The notes below the pieces were generated by a model. It had not been told where the DNA came from. It did not search any database and saw nothing but the letters and a program-made list of their open reading frames with translations. A program made the translations under genes and the position numbers. From Stygibacter sp964604155 (GTDB lineage: Bacteria > Cloacimonadota > Cloacimonadia > Cloacimonadales > TCS61), in NCBI GenBank assembly GCA_964604155.1, contig CAZRXY010000141.1, positions 1-23,181 of the forward strand: a stretch of DNA of 23,181 bases, written 5' to 3'. Below are positions 13,933 to 21,767 of this stretch, one piece after another (the first letter of the stretch is position 1; each line of letters opens with the position of its first letter).

Positions 13933-14694
13933 ATGATATTTACAATAGAAACAATTCAGATAGCCTCATTCCTGGGAGCAGCTATCAGTGTAGGGGTTGC
14001 CTCTATTTCCTGTGGTATTGGCGAAGGATATATTGCCGGTGTGGCTTCTCATAGTATTATGAAGCAGCCGGGCTCTCGTGATCAGCTTTACAGGGCTATG
14101 TTCATTGGCCAGGCTATCACGGAAACAGGTGGAATCTTCTCTCTCGTTATTGCCCTGCTCCTTTTATTTGGTGGCTTTAATGTTATTGAAGGCGGCTGGT
14201 TCAGGTTTGCCGCACTGCTTTCGGCTGGGATCGCTATAGGCATTGGCTCTGTGGGTCCCGGAGCTGGTGCAGGCTATGCTGGAGGACAGGCGTGTCATGC
14301 AATATGCCGTCAACCGCGGCAAACTAATAAAATTATGGGATATATGCTGATAGGACAGGCACTTGCTCAAACTTCCAGCATCTTTGCCTTACTGGTTAGT
14401 TTGCTCCTGCTTTATTCCACACCACTGCAGGACAGTATTCCAAATCTCACTAACGCAAGTATTGTCATCAGGTCTGTAGCATTCATAGCTGCCGGCATCT
14501 CTATCGGGTTCGGTACTATTGGTCCCGGTACTGGTATTGGCTATGTTGCCGGCAAAGCCTGTCATATGATGGGTAAATTTCCTCGCCAGGGTTCGCATAT
14601 CATGAGAACTATGTTTCTGGGTGCGGCGGTTTCTCAATCTACCGCAATCTATGCCCTGGTTATCTCTTTCTTATTGCTGTTTTCTGTAAAATAA
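13933..14694 (+). CDS. Triple-hairpin ATP synthase c-type subunit with one ion site
   Basis: At 253 residues this is three c-subunit hairpins in tandem, giving six membrane helices (about 10-36/56-80, 92-118/136-161, 180-208/225-251). Each repeats the inner-helix glycine pattern, a polar loop (KQP, RQP, KFP) and the outer helix. Hairpin 1 has both carboxylates of the sodium-type site, Glu31 (GIGEGY) and Glu64 (ITETGGIF). In hairpin 2 the equivalent positions are Ala113 and Gln146 (LAQTSSIF). In hairpin 3 they are Ile202 and Gln235 (VSQSTAIY). So only one of three hairpins keeps the ion-carrying glutamate. It starts 6 bases after atpB with a modest GGAG (13920-13923). It is most likely a rotor-ring component alongside the single-hairpin c that follows, resembling the duplicated V-type-like c of Acetobacterium woodii but triplicated. 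Confidence 0.93.
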   Translation: MIFTIETIQIASFLGAAISVGVASISCGIGEGYIAGVASHSIMKQPGSRDQLYRAMFIGQAITETGGIFSLVIALLLLFGGFNVIEGGWFRFAALLSAGIAIGIGSVGPGAGAGYAGGQACHAICRQPRQTNKIMGYMLIGQALAQTSSIFALLVSLLLLYSTPLQDSIPNLTNASIVIRSVAFIAAGISIGFGTIGPGTGIGYVAGKACHMMGKFPRQGSHIMRTMFLGAAVSQSTAIYALVISFLLLFSVK

Positions 14695-14715
14695 ATAAAA
14701 AACACGGAGGATATA

Positions 14716-14952
14716 ATGGATCAATTAGCACGCGCAGCCGCACTTCTCGGTGCCGGTATCGCTATGGGTATCGGAGCCGTAGGTCCCGGTGTAGGTGAAG
14801 GTTATGTGGCAGGCAAAGCCTGTGAAGGTATTGCCAGAGCTCCTGAACATGCCAGCCTGATTACAAGAACCATGCTGGTGGGACAGGCAGTTTCAGAATC
14901 AACCGGTATATACTCGCTGGTTATTGCACTTCTGCTTCTGTTTTCTACCTGA
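14716..14952 (+). CDS. atpE: ATP synthase subunit c (single hairpin, sodium-type motif)
   Basis: The rotor-ring proteolipid, 78 residues, two membrane helices. The inner helix carries the glycine-rich GIAMGIGAVGPGVGEGY with Glu28, the loop reads ARAPEHAS, and the outer helix has GQAVSESTGIYSLVIALLLLF. Glu61, Ser62, Thr63 and Tyr66 match the Na+-coordinating set of Ilyobacter tartaricus (Glu65, Ser66, Thr67, Tyr70). Glu28 replaces its Gln32, giving the two-carboxylate motif described for Fusobacterium nucleatum. Sodium coupling is therefore likely but not certain. A stronger ribosome binding site (GGAGG, 5 bases before ATG 14716) than that of the triple-hairpin gene suggests more copies are made. 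Confidence 0.97.
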   Translation: MDQLARAAALLGAGIAMGIGAVGPGVGEGYVAGKACEGIARAPEHASLITRTMLVGQAVSESTGIYSLVIALLLLFST

Positions 14953-14993
14953 TTTGTTCTTATCTGCACTAATTTGCATAAAAGGATGTTGAT

Positions 14994-15470
14994 ATGATCA
15001 ATATTGATTATTCATTGATTGTGGTAATTTTGAATTTTATTCTGCTGCTGATAGTATTGAATAAACTTCTCTATAAACCACTTAAAAAGTATCTTTCAGA
15101 GCGGCAGGAAAAGCTGCAGCAGGAAATCAGCCAGGCTAAGGAAAAAAAAGAGGCTGCAGAAATTCTCTGGCAAAAGCGTAACGATGAACTAAAAAAATCA
15201 GCCGAAGAAATCAGAGCTCTTACAAAAAACGCTAAAAAAGAAGCAGAGCATAAAGCTGATGAACTTATGAAGCATGTGAAAGAAAGAACCAAACAGATCA
15301 TGCAGGAAAACGAGGAACAGATTAAATATAAACAGGAACTGGCTCAAAGAAAAATGGAGCAGCAAATGGCAGGACTCGTTTCAGAGCTAACTTCCAAATT
15401 ACTGCAAAAAAAAGTCGATAGTGCTCAGGATAAAGAACTTATCGAAGCAATCATCAAAGAAGGTGATTAA
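14994..15470 (+). CDS. atpF: ATP synthase subunit b
   Basis: Peripheral stalk subunit linking F0 to F1, 158 residues. A single N-terminal membrane helix (about 7-25, SLIVVILNFILLLIVLNKLL) is followed by LYKPLKKYLSERQEKL, the usual membrane-exit motif, and then a long charged coiled coil rich in Lys, Glu and Gln to the C-terminus. AAAGGA (14981-14986) precedes ATG 14994. There is one b gene and no b' gene. It sits in the standard position between c and delta and abuts atpH with no gap. Confidence 0.96.
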   Translation: MINIDYSLIVVILNFILLLIVLNKLLYKPLKKYLSERQEKLQQEISQAKEKKEAAEILWQKRNDELKKSAEEIRALTKNAKKEAEHKADELMKHVKERTKQIMQENEEQIKYKQELAQRKMEQQMAGLVSELTSKLLQKKVDSAQDKELIEAIIKEGD

Positions 15471-16022
15471 TTGAAAGAGTTATTTATTATCAATAAATAC
15501 GCCAGATGTGTTGTGGAAATACTCAGTGTAAGCGAATATGATGATTGCCTCACTGATATCGGTATCCTGAGAGATGCTATCCATCAGCAACATGAATTTA
15601 TTGAGCTCATGCACACTCGACAACTAAAGTTCCATAAAAAAACTGCAATGGTTGAAGCTCTCACCAGTGATCTTAAGCTGAATGACATGTGGAAACAGCT
15701 CTTTTTGCTGCTGATAAAAAACAGTCGCTTTCTGAAAATCGACCTCATACTCTCAGAAATAAGAAAGCAGATTTATGCTGAGCAGGGCATTATGACGGCA
15801 AAACTTAAGCTGGCTTCAAAGCAGGACGAGAACACTACAAAGAAAATCGGGAAATATCTGGAAAAAATTCTCGGTAAAAAAGTGCTAATCAGTATTGAAT
15901 ATGATAAAAAGATACTCGGCGGATTTTATGCTGAAACAGAATCTCTCATTATTGATGGCTCTCTTCGATATAATTTAAAAAAGTTTGTGAATAACAGACA
16001 AAAAAACTCGGATGAGGTTTAG
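15471..16022 (+). CDS. atpH: ATP synthase subunit delta
   Basis: Delta (OSCP-like) joins the b stalk to the top of the F1 alpha-beta head. It is 183 residues, normal length. The N-terminus INKYARCVVEIL fits the conserved RYAxAL start of the family. The C-terminal part has VLISIEYDKKILGGFYAETESLIIDGSLRYNLKKF, within which GGF and the DGS-R-L pattern are typical. The start codon is TTG 15471, directly after the atpF stop, with AAGG 7 bases before it, so translation is coupled. Confidence 0.94.
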   Translation: MKELFIINKYARCVVEILSVSEYDDCLTDIGILRDAIHQQHEFIELMHTRQLKFHKKTAMVEALTSDLKLNDMWKQLFLLLIKNSRFLKIDLILSEIRKQIYAEQGIMTAKLKLASKQDENTTKKIGKYLEKILGKKVLISIEYDKKILGGFYAETESLIIDGSLRYNLKKFVNNRQKNSDEV

Positions 16023-17522
16023 ATGAAAATCCAACCTGATGAAATAAGCACGATTATTAAAGAAAGGATTAGCTCCTTTAAATTCGATATCGATATCGCA
16101 GAAACTGGGAAAGTGATCCAGGTAGGCGACGGCATCGCTCAAGTTCATGGACTGGCTAATGTGATGGCTGGAGAAATGCTCAAATTCACAGATGATACTA
16201 TGGGAATGGCTCTTAATTTAGAGGAATCTAATGTCGGTTGCATACTCTTTGGTGAATCCAGAGCTATTCGTGAAGGCGATATCGTGAAACGCACCGGAAA
16301 AATCCTCCAGATCCCTGTCGGTGAAAAACTCCTCGGCAGGGTCGTGAATCCACTCGGTGAGCCTCTCGATGGGAAAGGCGAGATAAATACCGATCTTTTT
16401 CTCCCCATCGAAAGGAAAGCCCTTGGCGTTATCCAAAGACAACCAGTGAAAGAGGCCCTGCAAACTGGAATAAAAGCAATTGATTCCATGATCCCTATCG
16501 GACGCGGGCAACGTGAATTGATCATTGGTGACAGACAGACAGGGAAAACCGCTATTGCCATTGATACCATTATCAATCAGAAAGATAGTGATGTCTATTG
16601 CATATACGTCGCAATCGGACAAAAAAAATCTTCGGTTGCCAAAATCGTCAAGAAACTGCAGGAAAAAGAGGCTATGGATTACACTATTGTGATCAGCACC
16701 TCAGCGTCAGATGCCGCCGCTATGAATTACATAGCTCCTTATGCCGGCTGCAGCATCGGTGAATATTTCCGAGATAACGGCAAACACGCTCTCATTATCT
16801 ATGATGATCTTTCCAAGCACGCAGTAGCTTACCGCGAAATATCACTTCTGCTGAGACGGCCACCCGGGAGAGAGGCTTTCCCCGGAGATGTCTTTTATCT
16901 CCACTCCAGATTGCTGGAACGCGCCTCTAAGCTAAGTGACAAAGAGGGAGGCGGCTCTCTTACCGCTCTGCCTATTATTGAAACTCAGGCTGAAGATATT
17001 TCTGCCTATATACCAACAAATATCATCTCTATTACTGATGGGCAGATATATCTCAGCAGTAAATTATTCCATTCTGGGCAAAGACCTGCAATCAATGCGG
17101 GCTTATCTGTTTCCAGAGTAGGTGGCAGCGCCCAGATCAAAGCTATGCGTGCCGTAGTAAAGCAGCTCAGGCTCGATCTGGCTCAGTTCACAGAATTGCA
17201 GGCTTTTGCCAAATTTGGCAGTGACCTTGATAAAGCTACCCTGGCTCAGCTAAAACGCGGTGAAAGACTGAGAGAAATTCTCAAACAAGGGCAATATGAG
17301 CCTATAGAAGTTGCTAAACAGGTATTTATCATCTTTATGGCAAATCAAGGATTTCTTGATGACATAGAATTAGAGAAAATCGATACTTTAGAAGAAGACC
17401 TTTTTAATACTCTTGATTTGGAGCATAAAGAATTTCTGCAGGAGATCATCACAAAACCCATGGATGATGAAATCCGCAACAAAATGAATATTATTTGCCA
17501 AGAAATTAAAGAAAAATTTTAG
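16023..17522 (+). CDS. atpA: ATP synthase subunit alpha
   Basis: Non-catalytic nucleotide-binding subunit of the F1 head, 499 residues. It shows the P loop GDRQTGKTAIAIDTI (169-183), IIYDDLSKHAVAYREISLLL, and the arginine finger Arg365 in SVSRVGGSAQ (362-371), which reaches the beta catalytic site. The N-terminal beta barrel has QVGDGIAQVHGLANVMAGE. There is no gap to atpH: ATG follows its stop directly. No inserted or missing domains are evident. Confidence 0.99.
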   Translation: MKIQPDEISTIIKERISSFKFDIDIAETGKVIQVGDGIAQVHGLANVMAGEMLKFTDDTMGMALNLEESNVGCILFGESRAIREGDIVKRTGKILQIPVGEKLLGRVVNPLGEPLDGKGEINTDLFLPIERKALGVIQRQPVKEALQTGIKAIDSMIPIGRGQRELIIGDRQTGKTAIAIDTIINQKDSDVYCIYVAIGQKKSSVAKIVKKLQEKEAMDYTIVISTSASDAAAMNYIAPYAGCSIGEYFRDNGKHALIIYDDLSKHAVAYREISLLLRRPPGREAFPGDVFYLHSRLLERASKLSDKEGGGSLTALPIIETQAEDISAYIPTNIISITDGQIYLSSKLFHSGQRPAINAGLSVSRVGGSAQIKAMRAVVKQLRLDLAQFTELQAFAKFGSDLDKATLAQLKRGERLREILKQGQYEPIEVAKQVFIIFMANQGFLDDIELEKIDTLEEDLFNTLDLEHKEFLQEIITKPMDDEIRNKMNIICQEIKEKF

Positions 17523-17530
17523 GTAAACAG

Positions 17531-18388
17531 ATGGCAAGTATCAGAGATATCAAGAATAGAATAGAAAGTATCCGCAATACCAGGCAGATAACTAATGCCA
17601 TGAAAATGGTGGCTGCCGCCAAGCTTAGAAAAGCTCAGAACGGTATTATCAAAGCCAGACCATATGCCGATCACATAAACGGGATGCTCACCAATATCAG
17701 ATACAAAGGAAATAATATTGCAGATCGCATTTTCCATGACCCGGATGATAATGCCAAGAAAGCTCTGGTTGTTGTTACTGCTGATAGAGGTCTTTGCGGG
17801 GCATTTAATTCTCTGATCATTAAAGCCGCCATAAATCACCTGCAGCAAAATCCGGGCACGCATCTCTTCTGCATCGGTAAAAAAGGACACGATATCCTAA
17901 AAAAACGCGAAGTTACAGTTGTAGAAGCCTATACGGGTCTCTTCAATGAAATGAATTTCTCAGTCTCTACAGTTATCGCACAACTGCTCTCAGAAAAGTT
18001 CTATAACCACGAATATGACAAGATCGATGTGATCTATAATGAATTCAAATCCGTGATCCAGCAGAATATCATCCAGAAGACCATTCTGCCAGTTCAGAAT
18101 AAAGAAGAGATCGAAGGCGTTTCCAGGCTTGATTATCTCTATGAACCAGACCAGGAAGCCGTGATCAAAGAACTTAGCCGTAAATATATCAATGTGGAAA
18201 TCTGGAGAATTCTCCTGGAATCATCCGCGGCAGAGCAAAGTGCACGGATGACCGCTATGGATAATGCTACCGAAAATGCCACAGAATTTATAGAAAATCT
18301 CACACTTGAATACAATATGGTGAGACAGGCTGCCATTACAACGGAGATCATCGAAATATCTTCAGGTGCTGAAGCTCAAAATCAATAA
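17531..18388 (+). CDS. atpG: ATP synthase subunit gamma
   Basis: Central shaft that rotates inside the alpha-beta head, 285 residues. Both ends match the conserved coiled coil: N-terminal IRNTRQITNAMKMVAAAKLR and C-terminal RMTAMDNATENATEFI followed by AAITTEIIEISSGAEA. The middle Rossmann-like part has the usual TADRGLCGAFN. It lies 8 bases after atpA and 13 before atpD with modest ribosome binding sites. Confidence 0.98.
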   Translation: MASIRDIKNRIESIRNTRQITNAMKMVAAAKLRKAQNGIIKARPYADHINGMLTNIRYKGNNIADRIFHDPDDNAKKALVVVTADRGLCGAFNSLIIKAAINHLQQNPGTHLFCIGKKGHDILKKREVTVVEAYTGLFNEMNFSVSTVIAQLLSEKFYNHEYDKIDVIYNEFKSVIQQNIIQKTILPVQNKEEIEGVSRLDYLYEPDQEAVIKELSRKYINVEIWRILLESSAAEQSARMTAMDNATENATEFIENLTLEYNMVRQAAITTEIIEISSGAEAQNQ

Positions 18389-18401
18389 ATAGAGGAATAT
18401 A

Positions 18402-19802
18402 ATGAAAAACGGAAAATTGATACAAATTATTGGTCCCGCAGTTGACGTAGAATTTCCCGAAGGTCACCTGCCCTCAATTAATAATGCCTTGATAATTAAA
18501 AGAGAAGATGGCAGTGATCTTGTTCTTGAAGTTCAGCTCCATCTTGGTGAAAACAGGATCAGATGCGTTGCTATGGATTCCACAGACGGACTGGTGCGTA
18601 ACCAGGAAGTTATAGATACAGGCGCAACTATTGAAGTGCCGGTCGGTGAAGAAGTTCTGGGCAGAATGCTGAACGTTGTCGGAAAAGCTATTGACGGCAA
18701 GGAAGAGCCTGTAACAAAAATTAAAATGTCTATCCATCGTCAGGCTCCTGCCTACGAAGATCTCTCTACCGAAGATGAAATCCTGGAAACAGGAATCAAG
18801 GTCATTGACCTGATAGAACCATATTCAAAAGGCGGAAAAATTGGCCTTTTCGGTGGAGCCGGCGTGGGAAAAACCGTTATTATTCAAGAACTTATCAGAA
18901 ATATCGCCGTCGAACAAAAAGGCTATTCCGTCTTTGCCGGCGTAGGAGAAAGAACTCGCGAAGGAAATGACCTTTACCTCGAAATGAAGGCTTCTGGAGT
19001 CCTCGACAAAACAGCTTTGATCTTTGGGCAGATGAACGAACCACCAGGTGCAAGAATGAGAGTAGGACTCACGGGACTCACCGTCGCAGAATATTTCCGT
19101 GATGTCTCCAAAAAAGATGTACTGCTCTTTATCGATAATATATTCAGATTTACTCAGGCAGGCTCAGAAGTTTCAGCACTTTTAGGCAGAATGCCTTCAG
19201 CAGTAGGGTATCAGCCTACACTTGCCTCAGAAATGGGAGAACTACAGGAACGCATAACTTCCACTAAAGACGGGTCTATTACCTCTATCCAGGCAGTTTA
19301 CGTCCCGGCAGATGATTATACAGATCCCGCTCCCGCAACCACCTTTTCCCACCTTGATGCCACAACTGCACTTTCAAGACGAATAGTGGAACTTGGAATT
19401 TATCCCGCAGTTGACCCCCTGGAAAGCACCAGCAGAATCCTGGACCCTAAGATCATCGGAGAAGAACACTATAAGGTGGCACGTGAAACACAACGCGTAA
19501 TCCAGAAATATAAAGAACTTCAGGATATTATCGCTATTATGGGTATGGATGAACTTTCCGAAGAAGATAAACTTACCGTAAACAGGGCAAGAAAACTGGA
19601 AAGATTCTTCTCGCAACCCTTCTTTGTAGCCGAAGAATTTACCAATACCCCTGGCGTTTATGTCCCGCTTAAAGAGACCGTGCAAGGCTTTAAAGCTATA
19701 CTTGCCGGTGATTGTGATAAATGGCCCGAACAATCCTTCATCTATGCCGGAAATCTGGAATCTGCAGAAGAAAAAGCAAAAAACTTGATGAAAAATGGAT
19801 AG
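18402..19802 (+). CDS. atpD: ATP synthase subunit beta
   Basis: Catalytic subunit of F1, 466 residues. It has the P loop GGAGVGKTVIIQELI (151-165), the catalytic glutamate in GERTREGNDLY (182-192), LLFIDNIFRFTQAGSEVSAL, and an exact DELSEED motif near the C-terminal domain. AGAGGAA precedes ATG 18402. It overlaps atpC by 8 bases. It is a standard F-type beta, showing that despite the V-like fused c subunit the head is a bacterial F1. Confidence 0.99.
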   Translation: MKNGKLIQIIGPAVDVEFPEGHLPSINNALIIKREDGSDLVLEVQLHLGENRIRCVAMDSTDGLVRNQEVIDTGATIEVPVGEEVLGRMLNVVGKAIDGKEEPVTKIKMSIHRQAPAYEDLSTEDEILETGIKVIDLIEPYSKGGKIGLFGGAGVGKTVIIQELIRNIAVEQKGYSVFAGVGERTREGNDLYLEMKASGVLDKTALIFGQMNEPPGARMRVGLTGLTVAEYFRDVSKKDVLLFIDNIFRFTQAGSEVSALLGRMPSAVGYQPTLASEMGELQERITSTKDGSITSIQAVYVPADDYTDPAPATTFSHLDATTALSRRIVELGIYPAVDPLESTSRILDPKIIGEEHYKVARETQRVIQKYKELQDIIAIMGMDELSEEDKLTVNRARKLERFFSQPFFVAEEFTNTPGVYVPLKETVQGFKAILAGDCDKWPEQSFIYAGNLESAEEKAKNLMKNG

Positions 19803-20187
19803 ATTGAAAATTATTATCATCCAGCCACAAAAAATTGTGCTGGAAGCAGAATATGATCATATAATTATCCCCGGAATTGACGGTGATTTTGGTATTGAAC
19901 CTGGGCATACTCCATTTATCACTGTACTCAGACCAGGTATTATCGAACTATTTGATAATGATCAGGTGACCAGATTTGCTGTTCACGATGGCTACGTAAC
20001 GGTAGAGAATAACCTGATAACTCTGCTCTGCGAAGTAATAGAAAAAGCGGATGAAATAGACAAATCACGTGCCGAAGCATCCAGAAAGCGTGCAGAAGAT
20101 AGAATTAAGAGCCAGAAGGAAGATGTAGATTATCGAAGAGCAGAAATATCTCTCAAAAGAGCTATGGCTCGATTGCAGATAGATTAA
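19795..20187 (+). CDS. atpC: ATP synthase subunit epsilon
   Basis: Foot of the central stalk, contacting the c ring and able to inhibit hydrolysis. It is 130 residues with the N-terminal beta sandwich (IIPGIDGDFGIEPGHTPFIT, about 24-43) and a C-terminal pair of charged helices (about 85-130; KSRAEASRKRAEDRI). The full C-terminal hairpin means regulatory inhibition remains possible. ATG 19795 lies inside the atpD end (8-base overlap), so it is coupled. Confidence 0.96.
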   Translation: MDRLKIIIIQPQKIVLEAEYDHIIIPGIDGDFGIEPGHTPFITVLRPGIIELFDNDQVTRFAVHDGYVTVENNLITLLCEVIEKADEIDKSRAEASRKRAEDRIKSQKEDVDYRRAEISLKRAMARLQID

Positions 20188-20196
20188 TTGAGTATC

Positions 20197-21288
20197 ATGA
20201 AAACCCGGCTCTATTGTGCCCTGTTTCTCATCATGTCCAGTTTCTTACTTGCCGGCAATGTGAGAAGTTTAACCACTAAAGGAATATACCTTAGAACAGA
20301 TATTGTCAAAGGGGCACATTTTGACAGCCTGCTTATAAAATCAAAAAATGCCGGTATAAATTCCATCGTCTTCGATATAAAAGACATGAAGGGCAGAATT
20401 TATATTGATATTGAAGATTGCCCTACACTTATTACAAGACAGGGCGACTTGAAAATAGACCTGAAAAGCACGGTAGAAAAAATACATAACGCAGGTATGA
20501 TCGCTATTGCACGGATGGTAGTGTTCCATAATATGAGAGCTGCACAGGCAGACTCAACTATATGTCCCAAAGACAGCCTGGGAAAACGCTGGGTGGAAAT
20601 ACCGCAGAAGGGACCACAGTGGCTTGATCCTTCAATAAAAAGCGTGCAGGAAGATATGTTCTCGCTTATCGATCTCACTGTTAAAGGTGGGGTAGATGAA
20701 ATACAATTTGATTATATTCGCTTTCCCACGCAAGGGAAAATTTCGGATGCCATATTCTACTATATGACCGAAGATAGTATAGAAGCTGAAGCAGATACTA
20801 CTTACCGGAAAAGAGATAAGGTTGATATTATTGAGGATTTTATTAGAAAAATAAGCAGCAAATACCAGAGAAAGAATATCAGATTTACAGCAGATATATT
20901 TGCTATTGTCAGTTGGCAGAATAGTCTTGATATCCAGGCGACAGGACAGGATATCAGCCGCATGTCCAAATATCTCGACGCTTTGCACCCTATGATCTAT
21001 TCATCTCATTTCGCCAATAACTTCGGCTACCGCGATAATGTCCATAATGAACCTTATAATCTCATTTTCCAGGGTATAAAGAGTACGCAACGAAAAGCTG
21101 ATCCAAAATGTAAAGTAATACCATACATCCAGGCGAATTCCTGGCAGGTCAACTACAAAAAGGAATACATCGCAGCACAGGTGGCTGCCTGTCGTGACGC
21201 AAAAGCTGATGGCTATATTCTCTGGAATGCAACTATCAATTACCAAAGCACTTTAAACTGGCTGGCAGAAATCAATAATCCGCAGTAG
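20197..21288 (+). CDS. Secreted putative glycosyl-hydrolase-like protein (DUF4015)
   Basis: A 363-residue protein from ATG 20197; a TTG at 20188, abutting atpC, would add three residues. The N-terminus is a signal peptide (KTRLYCALFLIMSSFLLAG), so it is exported. The rest fits the DUF4015 TIM-barrel-like family: KGIYLRTDIVKG, NSIVFDIKDMKGRIYIDI, DEIQFDYIRFPTQGK (about 167-181), RFTADIFAIVSW, DALHPMIYSSHF and KVIPYIQANSW. The Asp in QFDYIRFP and that in TADIFA are candidates for catalysis, but no substrate is known for the family. It is likely co-transcribed with the atp genes. Any link to ATP synthase is only positional. Confidence 0.82.
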   Translation: MKTRLYCALFLIMSSFLLAGNVRSLTTKGIYLRTDIVKGAHFDSLLIKSKNAGINSIVFDIKDMKGRIYIDIEDCPTLITRQGDLKIDLKSTVEKIHNAGMIAIARMVVFHNMRAAQADSTICPKDSLGKRWVEIPQKGPQWLDPSIKSVQEDMFSLIDLTVKGGVDEIQFDYIRFPTQGKISDAIFYYMTEDSIEAEADTTYRKRDKVDIIEDFIRKISSKYQRKNIRFTADIFAIVSWQNSLDIQATGQDISRMSKYLDALHPMIYSSHFANNFGYRDNVHNEPYNLIFQGIKSTQRKADPKCKVIPYIQANSWQVNYKKEYIAAQVAACRDAKADGYILWNATINYQSTLNWLAEINNPQ

Positions 21289-21303
21289 GTTTCACGTGAA
21301 ACA
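21288..21303. promoter_or_regulatory. parS: parS site 2 (ParB loading site)
   Basis: GGTTTCACGTGAAACA matches the consensus parS TGTTTCACGTGAAACA at 15 of 16 positions, and GTTTCACGTGAAAC is a perfect palindrome. It fills most of the 20-base gap between the stop codons of two convergent genes (the DUF4015 gene and rlmH). It is 11.6 kb from parS site 1 and uses the TTTCAC variant instead of TTCCAC. Confidence 0.9.
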
Positions 21304-21308
21304 TACTG

Positions 21309-21767
21309 CTATTTGTGATATTGTCCTCCTTGAAGATAATTCATGCTCCTGTATAATTGCTCGTACAATAAAAGTCGGATCATCTGGTGTGTGAAAGTGA
21401 ATCTGGAAAAACTCAGCACCAGATTTGCTCGTTCCAATATTCGCTTATCCAAACCATGTGCTCCACCTGCTATAAATACGAGGTCGTGATGGAGAACATC
21501 CTCGAGATATACGGCAAATTCCATGCTGCTTTTCATTACTCCCTGTTCATCTAATGCCACCACCTGATCACTATTTTTAATCAGGCGTAATATAAGCTCT
21601 GCTTCCCTTTCCTTGATCTCCAGAGGATTTGTATATTTGCCCTTGATCTCAGGTATCTCTATCAGTTTTATCGTGCAGTATCTGTGCAGTCTTTTCTTAA
21701 ATTCCGCTATTCCTTTATTTAGATAATCCTGGCTGGTTTTGCCTATCGCTATTATACTAATAGACAC
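21309..21767 (-). CDS. rlmH: 23S rRNA (pseudouridine1915-N3)-methyltransferase RlmH
   Basis: A SPOUT methyltransferase acting on pseudouridine 1915 in helix 69 of 23S rRNA. It is 152 residues, typical. LVFIAGGAHGLDKRI forms the cofactor knot. It is followed by the signature FTFTHQMIRLLLYEQLYRSM and the C-terminal YHK that ends nearly all RlmH proteins. The start is GTG 21767, overlapping the ptb end by 11 bases with no clear ribosome binding site, so it is probably coupled to ptb. Confidence 0.96.
   Translation of the reverse strand: MSISIIAIGKTSQDYLNKGIAEFKKRLHRYCTIKLIEIPEIKGKYTNPLEIKEREAELILRLIKNSDQVVALDEQGVMKSSMEFAVYLEDVLHHDLVFIAGGAHGLDKRILERANLVLSFSRFTFTHQMIRLLLYEQLYRSMNYLQGGQYHK

Noticed and set aside
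13933..14694. Reading the 253-residue protein as a V-type ATPase K subunit from a second ATPase operon
   Set aside because: It is embedded between F-type atpB and atpE and its hairpins resemble the neighbouring F-type c. The head genes alpha, beta, gamma, delta and epsilon are all F-type.
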